From positions 1 to 58,284 of the forward strand of contig JAETTD010000016.1 of assembly GCA_021769295.1 (NCBI GenBank): DNA of 58,284 nt, in the 5' to 3' direction. Source of the DNA: Bacillota bacterium (GTDB lineage Bacteria; Bacillota; Clostridia; Peptostreptococcales; Anaerovoracaceae). Below the pieces are notes generated by a model, which saw only the letters and a program-made list of their open reading frames with translations, made no database searches and was not told the DNA's origin. A program made the translations under genes and the position numbers. Shown one piece after another: positions 1-8,902 of this stretch (the stretch's first letter is position 1; each line of letters starts with the position of its first letter).

Positions 1-105
1 ATAGGTTGTGGATTTCTCCACCTTAATACTTTTACCTACTCCTTGCTAAAGGGAGTATTCTGATTAGACCGCACCGCCAATAAATCGGCGGTTTACGGAC
101 GCACC

Positions 106-359
106 ATCTTTTCTTTTATGTAGGGATTGCCCGTTGCCAGAGCCTTCACCTCCGCATAAGTGAGAGCCGCTTCGTCTATGTCCTCACAGCTTCTGACCGG
201 GGATTTGCTCGTCATAATCTGACCGATGAATTTCTGCTTGTTTTCGATGAGCTGCCATGAGTAGCTGTCGAATGTCCCCTCCGTCACATACCGGAATATT
301 TTTACTTTGTCATTCATGTTGCCCTGTCTTAAAATCCGACCTTCCTGCTGTTCAATGTC
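106..359 (-). pseudogene. C-terminal fragment of large SNF2-type helicase
   Basis: This piece carries the end of the SF2 helicase motif VI region ([14 protein letters not shown]) followed by [17 protein letters not shown] and [20 protein letters not shown]. These are hallmarks of the very large SNF2/methylase-like helicases of gut Firmicutes conjugative elements. It has no start: upstream of DIEQQ the sequence switches to element 1 at the 358-359 core. The reading frame also leaves the family after IKEKM near position 106, where homologues (from memory) continue KEKMDLDIQV but here a stop follows VRP. The missing preceding segment (..DVPWRPS) is at 16668-16770. The gene is dead; the fragment marks an integration target. 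Confidence 0.85.
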
Positions 360-385
360 AGAAGGACGTATTTCACGAAACATTT
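346..385. other. Left attachment site of element 1 (att1, left)
   Basis: The core is TC at 358-359 (GA on the minus strand). To its left is helicase sequence; to its right the element begins AGAAGGACGT at 360. The other junction (core 16666-16667) has ACGTCCTTCT on its element side. Joining the two element ends gives ACGTCCTTCT-GA-AGAAGGACGT, a perfect 10-bp-arm palindrome around GA. This is the expected shape of a large serine recombinase attP, with looser symmetry further out (ATGTTTCG / ATGTATCG). Confidence 0.8.
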
Positions 386-409
386 AAAATGCCGAAAAAT
401 ACGCCCTTC

Positions 410-2044
410 TTAAAGGATATTCCCTATGAATTTATAATAGATTTTTACTTCCTGCGTCCTCTGTCCGTCTGCTTCTTTTGCTTCACCTATGGTTATCTTT
501 TCAATAAGCCTGTTCAAGAGTGATGCACTCAGTTCCTCAACGCCTGCATAATTTTTTATGAGTTTTGCAAACTGTTCCGCATTTTCTTCCTCGTCACTCT
601 TTGCCCTGTTCTGTTCTTCCAGCTCCCTTATTTTCACTTCAAGTTCAGTCTGCTCGGCTTCATACTTCCTACTCATCATCTGGTAATTGCGCTCTGTGAT
701 GCCGCCGTTTATCTTATCTTCATAGAGCGACTGGAACAGCTTATCCACTTCCGATAACCTTGCTCTGCAATGTTTTAGTTCTTTCTCCAATGCTTTCCTC
801 TTGTCCGCTTCTGCCCTGCCCGCCTTTTTTAACAGCTTATCTACCATTGACGAATTATCCCGCAGTGCTTCATCAGCGTGTTTCTGAATGTCCGCAAGGA
901 CACTCTCATATAACGCCCTCGCCTCTATCCAGTGGCTTGTGTCGGCTGATTTTCCAAATGTCTTGTAATTGTTGCACATATAACCGTATTCGTCAATCAG
1001 TTCTTCCTTCGGGCTTCTGTGCGCTTTGGAAAGCGTCATTGCGTAGCCGCAGTCCCCACATTTGACCAGCCCTGCAAAAATATTCTCAAAAGGCTTTTTC
1101 TTAGTCTGCGTGTTCCTCCTGCTTGTAATTAACCTCTGCACCAGCTCAAAATCCGCCGGATCAACAATCGGCTCATGCACATCTTTGACTACCGTATAAT
1201 TTTCAGGAAGTACGCATCTGCTCTTGTGGCTCTTAAATGAGGGCGATACACGCTTGCCCATGACAAGATGGCCTGCGTACACCGGATTTCGGAGTATGCC
1301 CCTGATGCTGTTATTGCTCCACTCATAACGCCTTGCATCGTCCTCACCGTCAAAATGCCTTTCATATCCGTTTGGATTAACTGCCGACGGTCTTAAAATA
1401 TGCAGCATGTTAATATGGCTGCGGATTGCGGAAATGCCTTTCCCCTCTTTTGCAAGGTCAAATATCATTCTGACTGTTGGTGCGTAACGCTCATCTATGA
1501 CTAAGCGGTGCCTGTCCTCTTTGTCTTTCTGATAGCCATATGGTGCGGAAGTAGCTACATACATCCCACTCATCACTCTCGCACGTTTTGCACTCTTGAC
1601 TTTCTTAGAAGTGTCTTTTGCATAAAGTTCGTTGATGATGTTGCGGAAAGGCGTAAAATCCGCTGACTCCTGCTCATCGGTGTCTACCACGTCATTTACT
1701 GCAATGTAGCGTACATTATGTTCAGGGAAATATACCTCAATGAAAACTCCCGTTTCAAGGTAATTCCTCCCCAGTCTGGAAAGGTCTTTTGTGATTACAC
1801 AGTTGATTTTTCCGCTTTCAATGTCTGCCAGCATTCTTTGGAAGTCAGGACGGTTATAATTTGTCCCGCTGTACCCATCATCCACATAAAATGATGTGTT
1901 GCTGATGCCGTTTTCCCTTGCATAACGCATGAGCATTTCCTTCTGCGTCTGTATGCTTGAACTTTCCTGCACATTCCCGTCATCCCTTGATAACCTGCAA
2001 TAAAGGGCTGCATTGTATGTTTTTGTTGTGGTCTGCCCTGCCAT
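410..2044 (-). CDS. Large serine recombinase of element 1
   Basis: This is a site-specific recombinase of the large serine (resolvase/invertase) family, about 544 aa, that likely integrates and excises element 1. The N-terminal catalytic domain shows YCRLSRDDG, with the nucleophilic serine in that motif, then DDGYSGTN and KDLSRLGRNYLE. A recombinase domain with a zinc ribbon (CGDCGYAM at about residue 335, later CNN) follows, then a long coiled coil around residues 400-480. The chosen start gives MAGQTTTK and sits behind GGAGGTATTATTT; an upstream ATG would put the ribosome site inside the gene. It lies within 50 bp of the left attachment core, as usual for such elements. It is closely related in layout to the recombinase at 47605-49227. 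Confidence 0.95.
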   Translation of the reverse strand: MAGQTTTKTYNAALYCRLSRDDGNVQESSSIQTQKEMLMRYARENGISNTSFYVDDGYSGTNYNRPDFQRMLADIESGKINCVITKDLSRLGRNYLETGVFIEVYFPEHNVRYIAVNDVVDTDEQESADFTPFRNIINELYAKDTSKKVKSAKRARVMSGMYVATSAPYGYQKDKEDRHRLVIDERYAPTVRMIFDLAKEGKGISAIRSHINMLHILRPSAVNPNGYERHFDGEDDARRYEWSNNSIRGILRNPVYAGHLVMGKRVSPSFKSHKSRCVLPENYTVVKDVHEPIVDPADFELVQRLITSRRNTQTKKKPFENIFAGLVKCGDCGYAMTLSKAHRSPKEELIDEYGYMCNNYKTFGKSADTSHWIEARALYESVLADIQKHADEALRDNSSMVDKLLKKAGRAEADKRKALEKELKHCRARLSEVDKLFQSLYEDKINGGITERNYQMMSRKYEAEQTELEVKIRELEEQNRAKSDEEENAEQFAKLIKNYAGVEELSASLLNRLIEKITIGEAKEADGQRTQEVKIYYKFIGNIL

Positions 2045-2156
2045 AAATAATACCTCCATTCGTGACAAGGCATTCCGCTATTCAGTTAAGTCCATTATAC
2101 CGTTTTACCCGCCACCTTTCAAGCTGATTTTGGTTGAATTTACGTTTCTGTTTCTC

Positions 2157-2327
2157 CTAAATTTCTGTCATTTTCCGCCTTATATTTTCAAGTGCAACAC
2201 TGCCGAATACCTCTGCCATTTCCTGTTTCCCGACATAAACAGGCTTTACAACGATTTTCACCGGCTCTTTCCTGCCTTTCCCACCTGTTTCTTTTTTATT
2301 GCTTTTTTCCTCTCTATTTTCGACCAT
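2157..2327 (-). CDS. Small basic protein paired with serine recombinase
   Basis: A 56-aa, lysine-rich protein, MVENREEKSNKKETGGKG..., ending in IRRKMTEI. Its centre, PVKIVVKPVYVGKQEMAEVF, matches the 54-aa protein at 49354-49518 (PTRIVVERVYLGGQSMEDAF). Both genes lie directly upstream of a serine recombinase on the same strand, so the pair is a conserved unit of this element type. No known domain is recognised. A role as recombination directionality factor or recombinase regulator is possible but only inferred from position. The gap to the recombinase start is about 110 bases. Confidence 0.65.
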   Translation of the reverse strand: MVENREEKSNKKETGGKGRKEPVKIVVKPVYVGKQEMAEVFGSVALENIRRKMTEI

Positions 2328-2455
2328 AAAATTATCCTTACCCTTTCTGCGGTCATTTTCCCGCCAACAATATCACAATCCGTTTTATCTCTCTGTACAG
2401 AAAGATAAATCTGCATAAAACAGCATTGAAGATACCCCTTCCCCAATGCCTGACA

Positions 2456-3322
2456 TCACACTGTATCATTAAGACCTGTCAGTATCTTTTTCGCCGTATC
2501 CCTGTTGCCCTGCCCCAGTTCAGAACGGTAATTCTTGCCGCCGAAGAATACAGGCATACAGCGTTCCATGATGCGGTCATAAATCCTTGCGTGTTCCAAG
2601 TCCTGCGGATTTCCCAATATGTCAAGCTGTATGTTTGTCGTGATGATGAAAGGCTTTCCCGACTTGTAACGTTCATCAATGACCGTATAGACTGTTTCAA
2701 GCGTATACTGTGTGTCCCGCTCAATGCCCATATCATCAATCACAAGTAGCGTGTAGCGGTTCAGGCTTGCAAGGTACTCATTCCTCTCTGCACTGTAAAG
2801 ACCTCCGAGCGCATTTAATATTTTCGGGAAACTCGTCATAAGCACTGGTATTTTTTTCTCCAGCAGCGCATTAGCAATACAGCCTGCAAGGAATGTCTTG
2901 CCTGTTCCGACATTCCCCCAAAACAAAAGCCCCTGTCCTGCCTGCATCATTTCTGAAAAATGTTCCACATACCGCTTTGCATATATGGCATTTTCCTGTG
3001 ACGTATCGCATCTTTCAAAGGTATAACCGTAAAATGTCCTGTCCTGCAATCCTGCACTTTTCATCTGCTGGATATGCATGAGATTTTCTTCCGCTTCATG
3101 TCTGGCACGTTCTTTTTCTAACTTTTCCGCCGCACACCTGCACAGACAGCCGACAACACGCTCCTCTCCCAAAAAAGACAGCTTTTTCTGCTTTTTGGTA
3201 TGGCATTGCCCGCACATCAAAAGCCCTGTTTCAGTGTCCATGTAATCATCAACCTCTTTTATTCCCTCATTCGTGGCATTTTCCATTTCTTTCAGCACTT
3301 CATCAACAACAGCCTTAATCAT
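2456..3322 (-). CDS. DnaC-like helicase loader ATPase
   Basis: An AAA+ ATPase of the DnaC/IstB class, 288 aa, expected to load the replicative helicase at the element's own origin. Visible parts are an N-terminal zinc-binding section (CGQCHTKK ... CLCRCAAEK, about residues 37-65), Walker A GNVGTGKT near residue 140, and Walker B LLVIDDMG near residue 195, followed by the sensor region FIITTNI. Its start overlaps the stop of the upstream replication initiator gene by four bases (ATGA type), so the two are translationally coupled. The pair, plus a relaxase, is typical of mobilisable plasmid-like elements of Lachnospiraceae. Confidence 0.9.
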   Translation of the reverse strand: MIKAVVDEVLKEMENATNEGIKEVDDYMDTETGLLMCGQCHTKKQKKLSFLGEERVVGCLCRCAAEKLEKERARHEAEENLMHIQQMKSAGLQDRTFYGYTFERCDTSQENAIYAKRYVEHFSEMMQAGQGLLFWGNVGTGKTFLAGCIANALLEKKIPVLMTSFPKILNALGGLYSAERNEYLASLNRYTLLVIDDMGIERDTQYTLETVYTVIDERYKSGKPFIITTNIQLDILGNPQDLEHARIYDRIMERCMPVFFGGKNYRSELGQGNRDTAKKILTGLNDTV

Positions 3323-4143
3323 AAACTCTCCCCCTCTTTGAAATTACCGTTATAGGAATACCCTCTCCCTTTTTCCTGTTCTTTCTTCATATCCGCCTTT
3401 TTCCAGCGTTCCATAGTGGCTAAATGGTTTTTGTATGTTTTTCCGGTAGATGCCATGTATTCTGACAGATGCTCTATCATGGACTGGTAATCTGCCGGAA
3501 AGTCGCTTTTCAGCGTTTCCATCTCCTTATCCGTAAGACTGACATTTTCATATCTGCCATAGAGATTTACTCCCTCCCCATGCTTTGAGGGTGCGTGTGT
3601 ATCCGTTTTTTCTCTCTCACTCTCTTTTATATAATCTCTGTTCTCTATACTCTTATCTCTATACTCTGGTGGACAAATGTCCAAGGTGGTGCGGACATTC
3701 TGCGGACAAATGTCCGCCTTTTGTCCCCCTGCATCAGATAATCCAATCTGCAAAGGCGTAGACTTTTCCCTCTCTTTTCTAAGCCTTGACAGCTTTTTGC
3801 GCTCCCCCTCCGTTGATGATTTTCCCACCAGTGTTTCAATCTGGCTCATGTAAATCGTGCCTGTATCGGTAGTTTCCGCAAGCCCAAGCTCCAAGAAAAT
3901 TTTTACCGCCCTCTCCACAGTGCCTACTTCATGCCTTGTCAGCGTGGCGATCATCTCCGCTGTAAGCGATAAATGCTCGTTTACTTTCAAAAATCCGTTA
4001 AACTGTAAAGACTTTAGGTACATCTTCATCAGAATATTGCTGTATAATATCCCGTCTTTCAGGCTTTCGAGTAAGACAATGGCATCCTGCTCAAAAAAGT
4101 CCTCCTTCAGTTTCAAAAAATAATACTTCCTGTTTTCTGCCAT
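3319..4143 (-). CDS. Replication initiator / phage replisome organiser-like protein
   Basis: The likely product starts MAENRKYYFLKLKEDFFEQD, the signature of the phage replisome organiser N-terminal domain, a winged-helix origin-binding domain. About 274 aa. The central part is a charged linker; the C-terminus (DFPADYQSMIEHLSEYMAST ... KKADMKK) resembles DnaD-like or primosomal tails. The start was chosen because AGGAGGAATTT precedes this ATG; the frame stays open upstream through a strong hairpin and into the relaxase 3' end, which is unlikely to be translated. It is coupled to the DnaC-like gene. Confidence 0.85.
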   Translation of the reverse strand: MAENRKYYFLKLKEDFFEQDAIVLLESLKDGILYSNILMKMYLKSLQFNGFLKVNEHLSLTAEMIATLTRHEVGTVERAVKIFLELGLAETTDTGTIYMSQIETLVGKSSTEGERKKLSRLRKEREKSTPLQIGLSDAGGQKADICPQNVRTTLDICPPEYRDKSIENRDYIKESEREKTDTHAPSKHGEGVNLYGRYENVSLTDKEMETLKSDFPADYQSMIEHLSEYMASTGKTYKNHLATMERWKKADMKKEQEKGRGYSYNGNFKEGESL

Positions 4144-4173
4144 AAATTCCTCCTGTTTCTCCAAATAAAAAAC

Positions 4174-4232
4174 AGGGCAACTATAAAGCCTGCAAAGGGT
4201 ATAATTTCCCCTTGTAGGTTTATAATTGCCCT
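4174..4232 (-). promoter_or_regulatory. Long leader hairpin upstream of replication initiator
   Basis: An imperfect inverted repeat of about 59 bases with outer arms AGGGCAA / TTGCCCT and inner arms TATAAA / TTTATA and CCTGCAA / TTGTAGG. It lies between the relaxase stop and the initiator ribosome site. A related structure (arms AGGACGG / CCGCCCT, then ACGCTGT) precedes the small gene at 49354-49518. It probably controls replication-gene expression by attenuation, or is an origin-type structure; which one is not visible. Confidence 0.55.
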
Positions 4233-4276
4233 GACGCTGTGTAAACGCAGCGATTAACACTGCGTAAATCTGCCAT

Positions 4277-5662
4277 TTATAAAGACTGTTCATCTTTTTT
4301 GGCTTGTTTTGTGTTTGTTCCGTAATGCTGTGATTTGTAATCATCAACACATTTCTTATTGGCACTAAGCTGTGCCTTGAGGGATATTCTTGCTGTTGTT
4401 TTCACCTGTTCGAGATTTTCCTGCTTCCGTTCAGGTTCCTGAAGGGATTTCGTAACCTTCTCCATAATCCCCTTTGCGGATTTCATGAATTTTTCTTTTA
4501 ATGTTTCCAAACGCCTTACAGCATAATCCCGCAGTTTTTTATCGGCGGTGCGTTCCGATGCGGACAGCCATTTTGAATAATCATCAAGGATTTTTATGTC
4601 CTCTTTCTGTGTTTCCTGTCGGACGGTATCGGTTACGACTTCACAGGCTTTTTCATATGCCTGTCCTGCCACCTCATCAACCAGCGTTTCCATGTCCGCA
4701 AGCTGCATTGTGACTGCTTCAAGCGCAGAATGTTTTTCCATGATTGCGGCATTTTTCTCCGCAATCAGCACATCCTGTTTTTCAATCACTTTTTCCCTTT
4801 GGGAAACAGCCTTTTCTGCCTTCTGAATTTTCTTCTCCTGCTCCTCTATTGCTTGTTTATTTTCAGAAAGAATATCTTTCTGCACAGAGATTTTCTCTTT
4901 CTGATTTTCAATGATAAAATCCTGTTTCTCTAAATAACTCCTGCCGCTATAAGTTGGTTCAATCTGTAAATGGAGATTATACTTTGCACAGATACGGAAA
5001 AGCATCTTCCGGCATTCCGCATCAAAGGTCTGCTTGCGGTTATTGTTCCTGCCTTTTTTCCTGTCGGGATCAGGTAATAGTATGCCCAATTCTTCAAGTG
5101 CCTTCTCCTGCTGGGGGCACAATTCTCCGTATTTATTTTCACAGTCAAAGACGTGCCTTTCATGGATATGCGGAGTACCTTCGTCAAGATGCAGCGCCCA
5201 ATCTAATATGTGTACATGAGAGCCGAATTTTTCTTCCATCTCTGCAAAAAATTCTGTTGCAATCTTGGCTAACAGTTCACCCGATACGGATTCATCAATC
5301 GTTCCGATTTGATAAATACTTTCTTCGGGACACGTTTTGTTATTCGTGAGTAAATCCGTCACTGTCCTGTTGCGCTCGGTGTGCCTTGTTTTTTCATTTC
5401 TTTCGTTCTGTGCCTGTATGTGGTCTGCGTAATGTTCAAAGTAGTAAAGCTGTTCAATCTTCTCAAAGGAGTAATCATTTTCTTTCTCATGCTCCCTTAT
5501 TTTTGTAGAAGAAAATCCGGTGTAGCAGTCCCAATAAATATTTTGATTTGCCCTGTCCGCATCTATATGCTCACTGTTTTCAATATCAAATCTGCGGTCA
5601 TTATGCTTGGGATTGTAAGTACCATTTTTTCCGGCTCTGCCGTTATGCCTTGTTAGTTTCAT
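4277..5662 (-). CDS. Relaxase / mobilisation protein (Mob/Pre, MobV-like)
   Basis: A 461-aa plasmid-recombination/mobilisation enzyme, expected to nick an oriT and pilot the strand during transfer. The N-terminus has TRHNGRAGKNGTYNPKHNDR. The metal-binding HUH-type motif is seen as HLDEGTPHIHER near residue 158-169, with HVHILDWALH just before. A long charged coiled coil (about residues 245-330) and a basic tail follow. The gene ends before the replication initiator and is preceded by a 600-base structured non-coding region that is a good oriT candidate. No conjugation channel is present in element 1, so it would be mobilised in trans. Confidence 0.85.
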   Translation of the reverse strand: MKLTRHNGRAGKNGTYNPKHNDRRFDIENSEHIDADRANQNIYWDCYTGFSSTKIREHEKENDYSFEKIEQLYYFEHYADHIQAQNERNEKTRHTERNRTVTDLLTNNKTCPEESIYQIGTIDESVSGELLAKIATEFFAEMEEKFGSHVHILDWALHLDEGTPHIHERHVFDCENKYGELCPQQEKALEELGILLPDPDRKKGRNNNRKQTFDAECRKMLFRICAKYNLHLQIEPTYSGRSYLEKQDFIIENQKEKISVQKDILSENKQAIEEQEKKIQKAEKAVSQREKVIEKQDVLIAEKNAAIMEKHSALEAVTMQLADMETLVDEVAGQAYEKACEVVTDTVRQETQKEDIKILDDYSKWLSASERTADKKLRDYAVRRLETLKEKFMKSAKGIMEKVTKSLQEPERKQENLEQVKTTARISLKAQLSANKKCVDDYKSQHYGTNTKQAKKDEQSL

Positions 5663-5664
5663 TC

Positions 5665-6276
5665 AATCGCAATCTTCCCCCTTTCTTTCCAGTGTCCCTC
5701 CGAAGAGAAATGCCTGTCCCCTCTGCCCGCAGAGGACATGGCATTTCTCTTCATTTTCTCCCAAAGCAGAGCTTGGGAGAAAGGCAGCTTTGCTGCCAGT
5801 CCTGCCGATTCCAGCGTCAGGCAATACCCAGTATGAAGTGACGCAAGCATCACTTCTCTGGGCAATGGCTGCCGCCCTTGACCTGCACAGGGAAGTTGCA
5901 CTCCCTGTACCCTTGCACAAAGGGCTTCGCCCTCTGTACTCCCCTCCGCATCAGCTTACGCTTATTGTGGTTTTTATAAAATTCTCCACCAGAGATTTTT
6001 ATAAAAATATAAGCCGACACCGATACAACTTTTTACAAAAGTTTCGACTGCCGACTTTTGTAGCCGTCCTTGCGGACAGCTATGGTTTTGTTCACTATGT
6101 TATGCAAAAAGCTGTGACATTTTTAATCTGCCACAGCTTGAAAAATTCTTTTTATTCGTTTCAATTTCTGCAATCTAATTCTTTCTCCCTTCTACCCGTC
6201 ACGCTGTAAATTTTTCAAATCATCAGTTATACTTTGAATTTTTCTATAAAGGTTGTCATGCTCAGCAATTTATTTA
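5665..6276. other. Structured non-coding region, oriT candidate
   Basis: There is no convincing gene in 610 bases between the relaxase start and the HEPN gene. It holds a run of hairpins: AGAGAAATGCC ... GGCATTTCTCT (about 5703-5752) with CCTCTG CCCG CAGAGG inside, CCCAA ... TTGGG (about 5760-5777), GGCAGC TTT GCTGCC (about 5782-5797), and GAAGTGA ... TCACTTC (about 5834-5855). Clustered inverted repeats directly upstream of a relaxase gene are where oriT normally lies. The nick site cannot be assigned from sequence alone. Confidence 0.45.
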
Positions 6277-7245
6277 TCATTGTATCATACAATGATTAAA
6301 CTTCCTATCAAAATTTCTAATCCAATTTTCTATTATCACATTGTATCCCGATGATTCCAATCCCAATTCGTTTAAAACAATATTACGATATAAAAGCGAA
6401 AATTTATACAGATACACCCCGCTTTCTTCACCAGTTAAAACATCTGTTTGTCCACAATCTAAATGCACAACTTTATTCCGAAGATTAACAGATTTTTCAA
6501 TTAATATTTCCTTATTATCGTTGTCAAAAATACCTACTCCATATTTATTTATAACAGCCCTAATACGATCCGAAAAAAGCAACTCTTTATTTTTTATAGT
6601 GGCACTGACCATTTCCCCACAATGATTGCAAGGAGCGGATTTTATAATGTAAGGCGTTTTGGTTAATACTATTTTCCCTTTATCATTCAGCATATCTGAT
6701 ATTGGCTCAAAAGTTTGTAATAGCAATGCCAATTTAACATCTGGCGTAATATCTGATGAATAACAAGAATACAAATACATTTGGTGAATGATTCCTAAAT
6801 TATCACACATCTCATTCCATTGTTGAAACAAAGATTTGTACTCTGTATCATCATCGTATTTCAAACAAATATATGTATATGATTTCTTACTTCCAAAATA
6901 GGGTAGCCATTTCTGAGAAACAATAGCAGCTATATCCATACCATCTAATTGCAATATAATTGTTTCATAAAATCTGCCATCAAATAAATTTTCATATTTT
7001 AGAAGTTCAAACAAAACATTACTAAGATTTTCATATTCCGTATTTTCACTTGCTGTTAATAATATTTCTTTTATATTAGCTTTTGCAATAAGCAAAACAT
7101 TTATGGTAATTTCATCTCTGACAATTGAAAATTCATTCCTTCTATCGGTACAAATAATCTCCGGAATAAACTTATTTTCTAAATCAAACTCGCCCTTCCA
7201 CTCTAATGTTTTTCCCACTAATATTTCACTTTCTATTTTTGCCAT
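6277..7245 (-). CDS. HEPN-motif protein of the restriction operon (unknown family)
   Basis: A 322-aa protein, last in the type I restriction operon. Most of it is not recognised. Near residues 203-209 there is a CNHCGE pair of cysteines. Towards the C-terminus NLRNKVVHLD contains R-x4-H, the catalytic signature of HEPN ribonuclease domains, within a helical context (about residues 200-320). The large N-terminal half and C-terminal HEPN arrangement recalls ApeA-type defence proteins, but I cannot confirm that family. Being downstream of hsdS, it may be a back-up RNase triggered when restriction fails. An inverted repeat spans its stop codon but lacks a T run. Confidence 0.6.
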   Translation of the reverse strand: MAKIESEILVGKTLEWKGEFDLENKFIPEIICTDRRNEFSIVRDEITINVLLIAKANIKEILLTASENTEYENLSNVLFELLKYENLFDGRFYETIILQLDGMDIAAIVSQKWLPYFGSKKSYTYICLKYDDDTEYKSLFQQWNEMCDNLGIIHQMYLYSCYSSDITPDVKLALLLQTFEPISDMLNDKGKIVLTKTPYIIKSAPCNHCGEMVSATIKNKELLFSDRIRAVINKYGVGIFDNDNKEILIEKSVNLRNKVVHLDCGQTDVLTGEESGVYLYKFSLLYRNIVLNELGLESSGYNVIIENWIRNFDRKFNHCMIQ

Positions 7246-7347
7246 ATCACATTCCTCCTACAAAACTGTTTATATACTTTAAAATAATATTTATTGCAAA
7301 TCACGAAACAAATTCATCTTTTGTTTTCGCATAAATACTCATATTGT

Positions 7348-8793
7348 TTATTTTCCAAATCGTTGAATATATGTCATTATCTTTTCAAGTTTTTCAACTA
7401 TTCTTTTTTGCTCTTGTAAAGGTGGCAATGGTATCAAAGCGTTAGCCACTATATCTTGATTAATCTTGGGCATACTTGATGAAGTACCTGTTGCATTTTG
7501 TGTAAAATGGTGTCTTGTTGCCGGAGATTTCAAAGCATAATCAAGATAGGCTAATTCTATACCTTGCAGAGTTCTTATCCTCATCATTAAATCAGGATAA
7601 ATATATTCATCATCATTTCCCGTATAGATACAACTTGTTCCTACTAACTCCCTTGAATTACTTCTTTGAATAAGCAAATCGTTATGTTTTAACCAATATG
7701 ACGAAACTTTATCTTTTTCAATATCTACATATTTGAATGCGTCCGGCTTAAAATATCCAGAGGTAGTTGCAGTTAAGGTAAGCTTTTTAACCTCCGTTAT
7801 ATAATCAACATTCTTTGGAGAATATCCATTCACTGGTTTTCCCTCACATATTTCTGCTAGGCGTACCCATTTCCAACTTGCAGGAATATCAAACGGCTTT
7901 TCTTCCTCTGTTATTTCCGGCAACGGTTTTTCCCGCTTAATTATCCCTGACTGAATCAATTTTTCCTTTCCAGTCTGTATCTGGCAATACAGTTCATCTC
8001 CCGTTCCTTCCTCTGCCCTCTGTTCTACAAGTTTTCCTTGTATGGCATATTGCAAAATTGATTTCTGCATATCCTCTGGAAATTTCTTATCAACTACTGT
8101 CAGTTTAGAATATGCCTTATCATATTTCTCTATATAAGGCAGTAATTCCTCTATTTTTGCAACAATACGCTTCTGCTCAGCAAGTGGCGGTATCGGAATT
8201 ATCGTTTGCCCAAATTCACCCCCTGAAATTTCTTTAAATGTAGTTCCTGACGCTCTGCTAATGATATTTTGAGTCTGCGAAATCAAACAATAATAAAGAT
8301 ACTCACTTAATTCTACATTAAAAGGAATCACCGACTTAAAGCCTTGATTCGTACACAATTCGTTTAATGCAATAGCTATGTACCCAATAGGAGCCCTGCT
8401 CGAATATATCACTGTTCCCTTTGGCAACAATCTCGCAGATGATTTTTCCAATCCTACTTTCGTAATTTTGCGCATTCCACAAGATACATATTTTCCTAAT
8501 CCTCGCATATCCGCAGGCGTTATCCATGAAATAGTACCATTTTCCCAAAAAGAAACCTCAGAAGTTTTCGGCGTACCTCCACCTACAATATCGCCTATAT
8601 CAACAAGACGCACCCACAGCCAAGTATCAGGAATGGAGTAAGGTTTTTCGTCCTCTTTTATTTCTTTTCCTTTGCCATAAAATTTACTGTTTTTTATTAG
8701 TTCTATGGCTGTACCTTCCTCTGCCCTCTGCTCTACAAGTTTTCCCTGCATGGCACGTTGTAAAACGCTATTCTTTAAATCTTGTGCTGTCAT
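7348..8793 (-). CDS. hsdS: Type I restriction enzyme specificity subunit
   Basis: A 481-aa HsdS subunit that determines the target sequence for methylation and cleavage by the HsdM/HsdR encoded upstream. It has two target-recognition domains (about residues 45-190 and 300-440), each followed by a conserved helical spacer: PIPPLAEQKRIVAKIEELLP and PLPPLQEQKRIVEKLEKIM. The two halves start with nearly identical stretches (QGKLVEQRAEEGT at about residues 17-29 and 257-269), and the matching DNA repeats at about 8005-8050 and 8725-8770 could allow half-exchange by homologous recombination. The start follows hsdM by two genes, not directly. Confidence 0.93.
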   Translation of the reverse strand: MTAQDLKNSVLQRAMQGKLVEQRAEEGTAIELIKNSKFYGKGKEIKEDEKPYSIPDTWLWVRLVDIGDIVGGGTPKTSEVSFWENGTISWITPADMRGLGKYVSCGMRKITKVGLEKSSARLLPKGTVIYSSRAPIGYIAIALNELCTNQGFKSVIPFNVELSEYLYYCLISQTQNIISRASGTTFKEISGGEFGQTIIPIPPLAEQKRIVAKIEELLPYIEKYDKAYSKLTVVDKKFPEDMQKSILQYAIQGKLVEQRAEEGTGDELYCQIQTGKEKLIQSGIIKREKPLPEITEEEKPFDIPASWKWVRLAEICEGKPVNGYSPKNVDYITEVKKLTLTATTSGYFKPDAFKYVDIEKDKVSSYWLKHNDLLIQRSNSRELVGTSCIYTGNDDEYIYPDLMMRIRTLQGIELAYLDYALKSPATRHHFTQNATGTSSSMPKINQDIVANALIPLPPLQEQKRIVEKLEKIMTYIQRFGK

Positions 8794-8902
8794 CTATTTA
8801 TAGTCCTCCAAAATCAGTTTCCAATACAACTCTGTTACATGACTTTGTGAAAACGATTTTTGAACTACTCACATTTCCATATCAAGTCATATTCAAATTT
8901 TA

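Noticed and set aside
73-92. Intrinsic terminator at the left edge
   Set aside because: The ACCGCC/GGCGGT dyad is not followed by a T-run on either strand; it is more likely part of an element end.
6273-6293. Terminator after the HEPN-motif gene
   Set aside because: The dyad TCATTGTA-TACAATGA overlaps the stop codon and lacks a T-run; it may be chance in AT-rich DNA.
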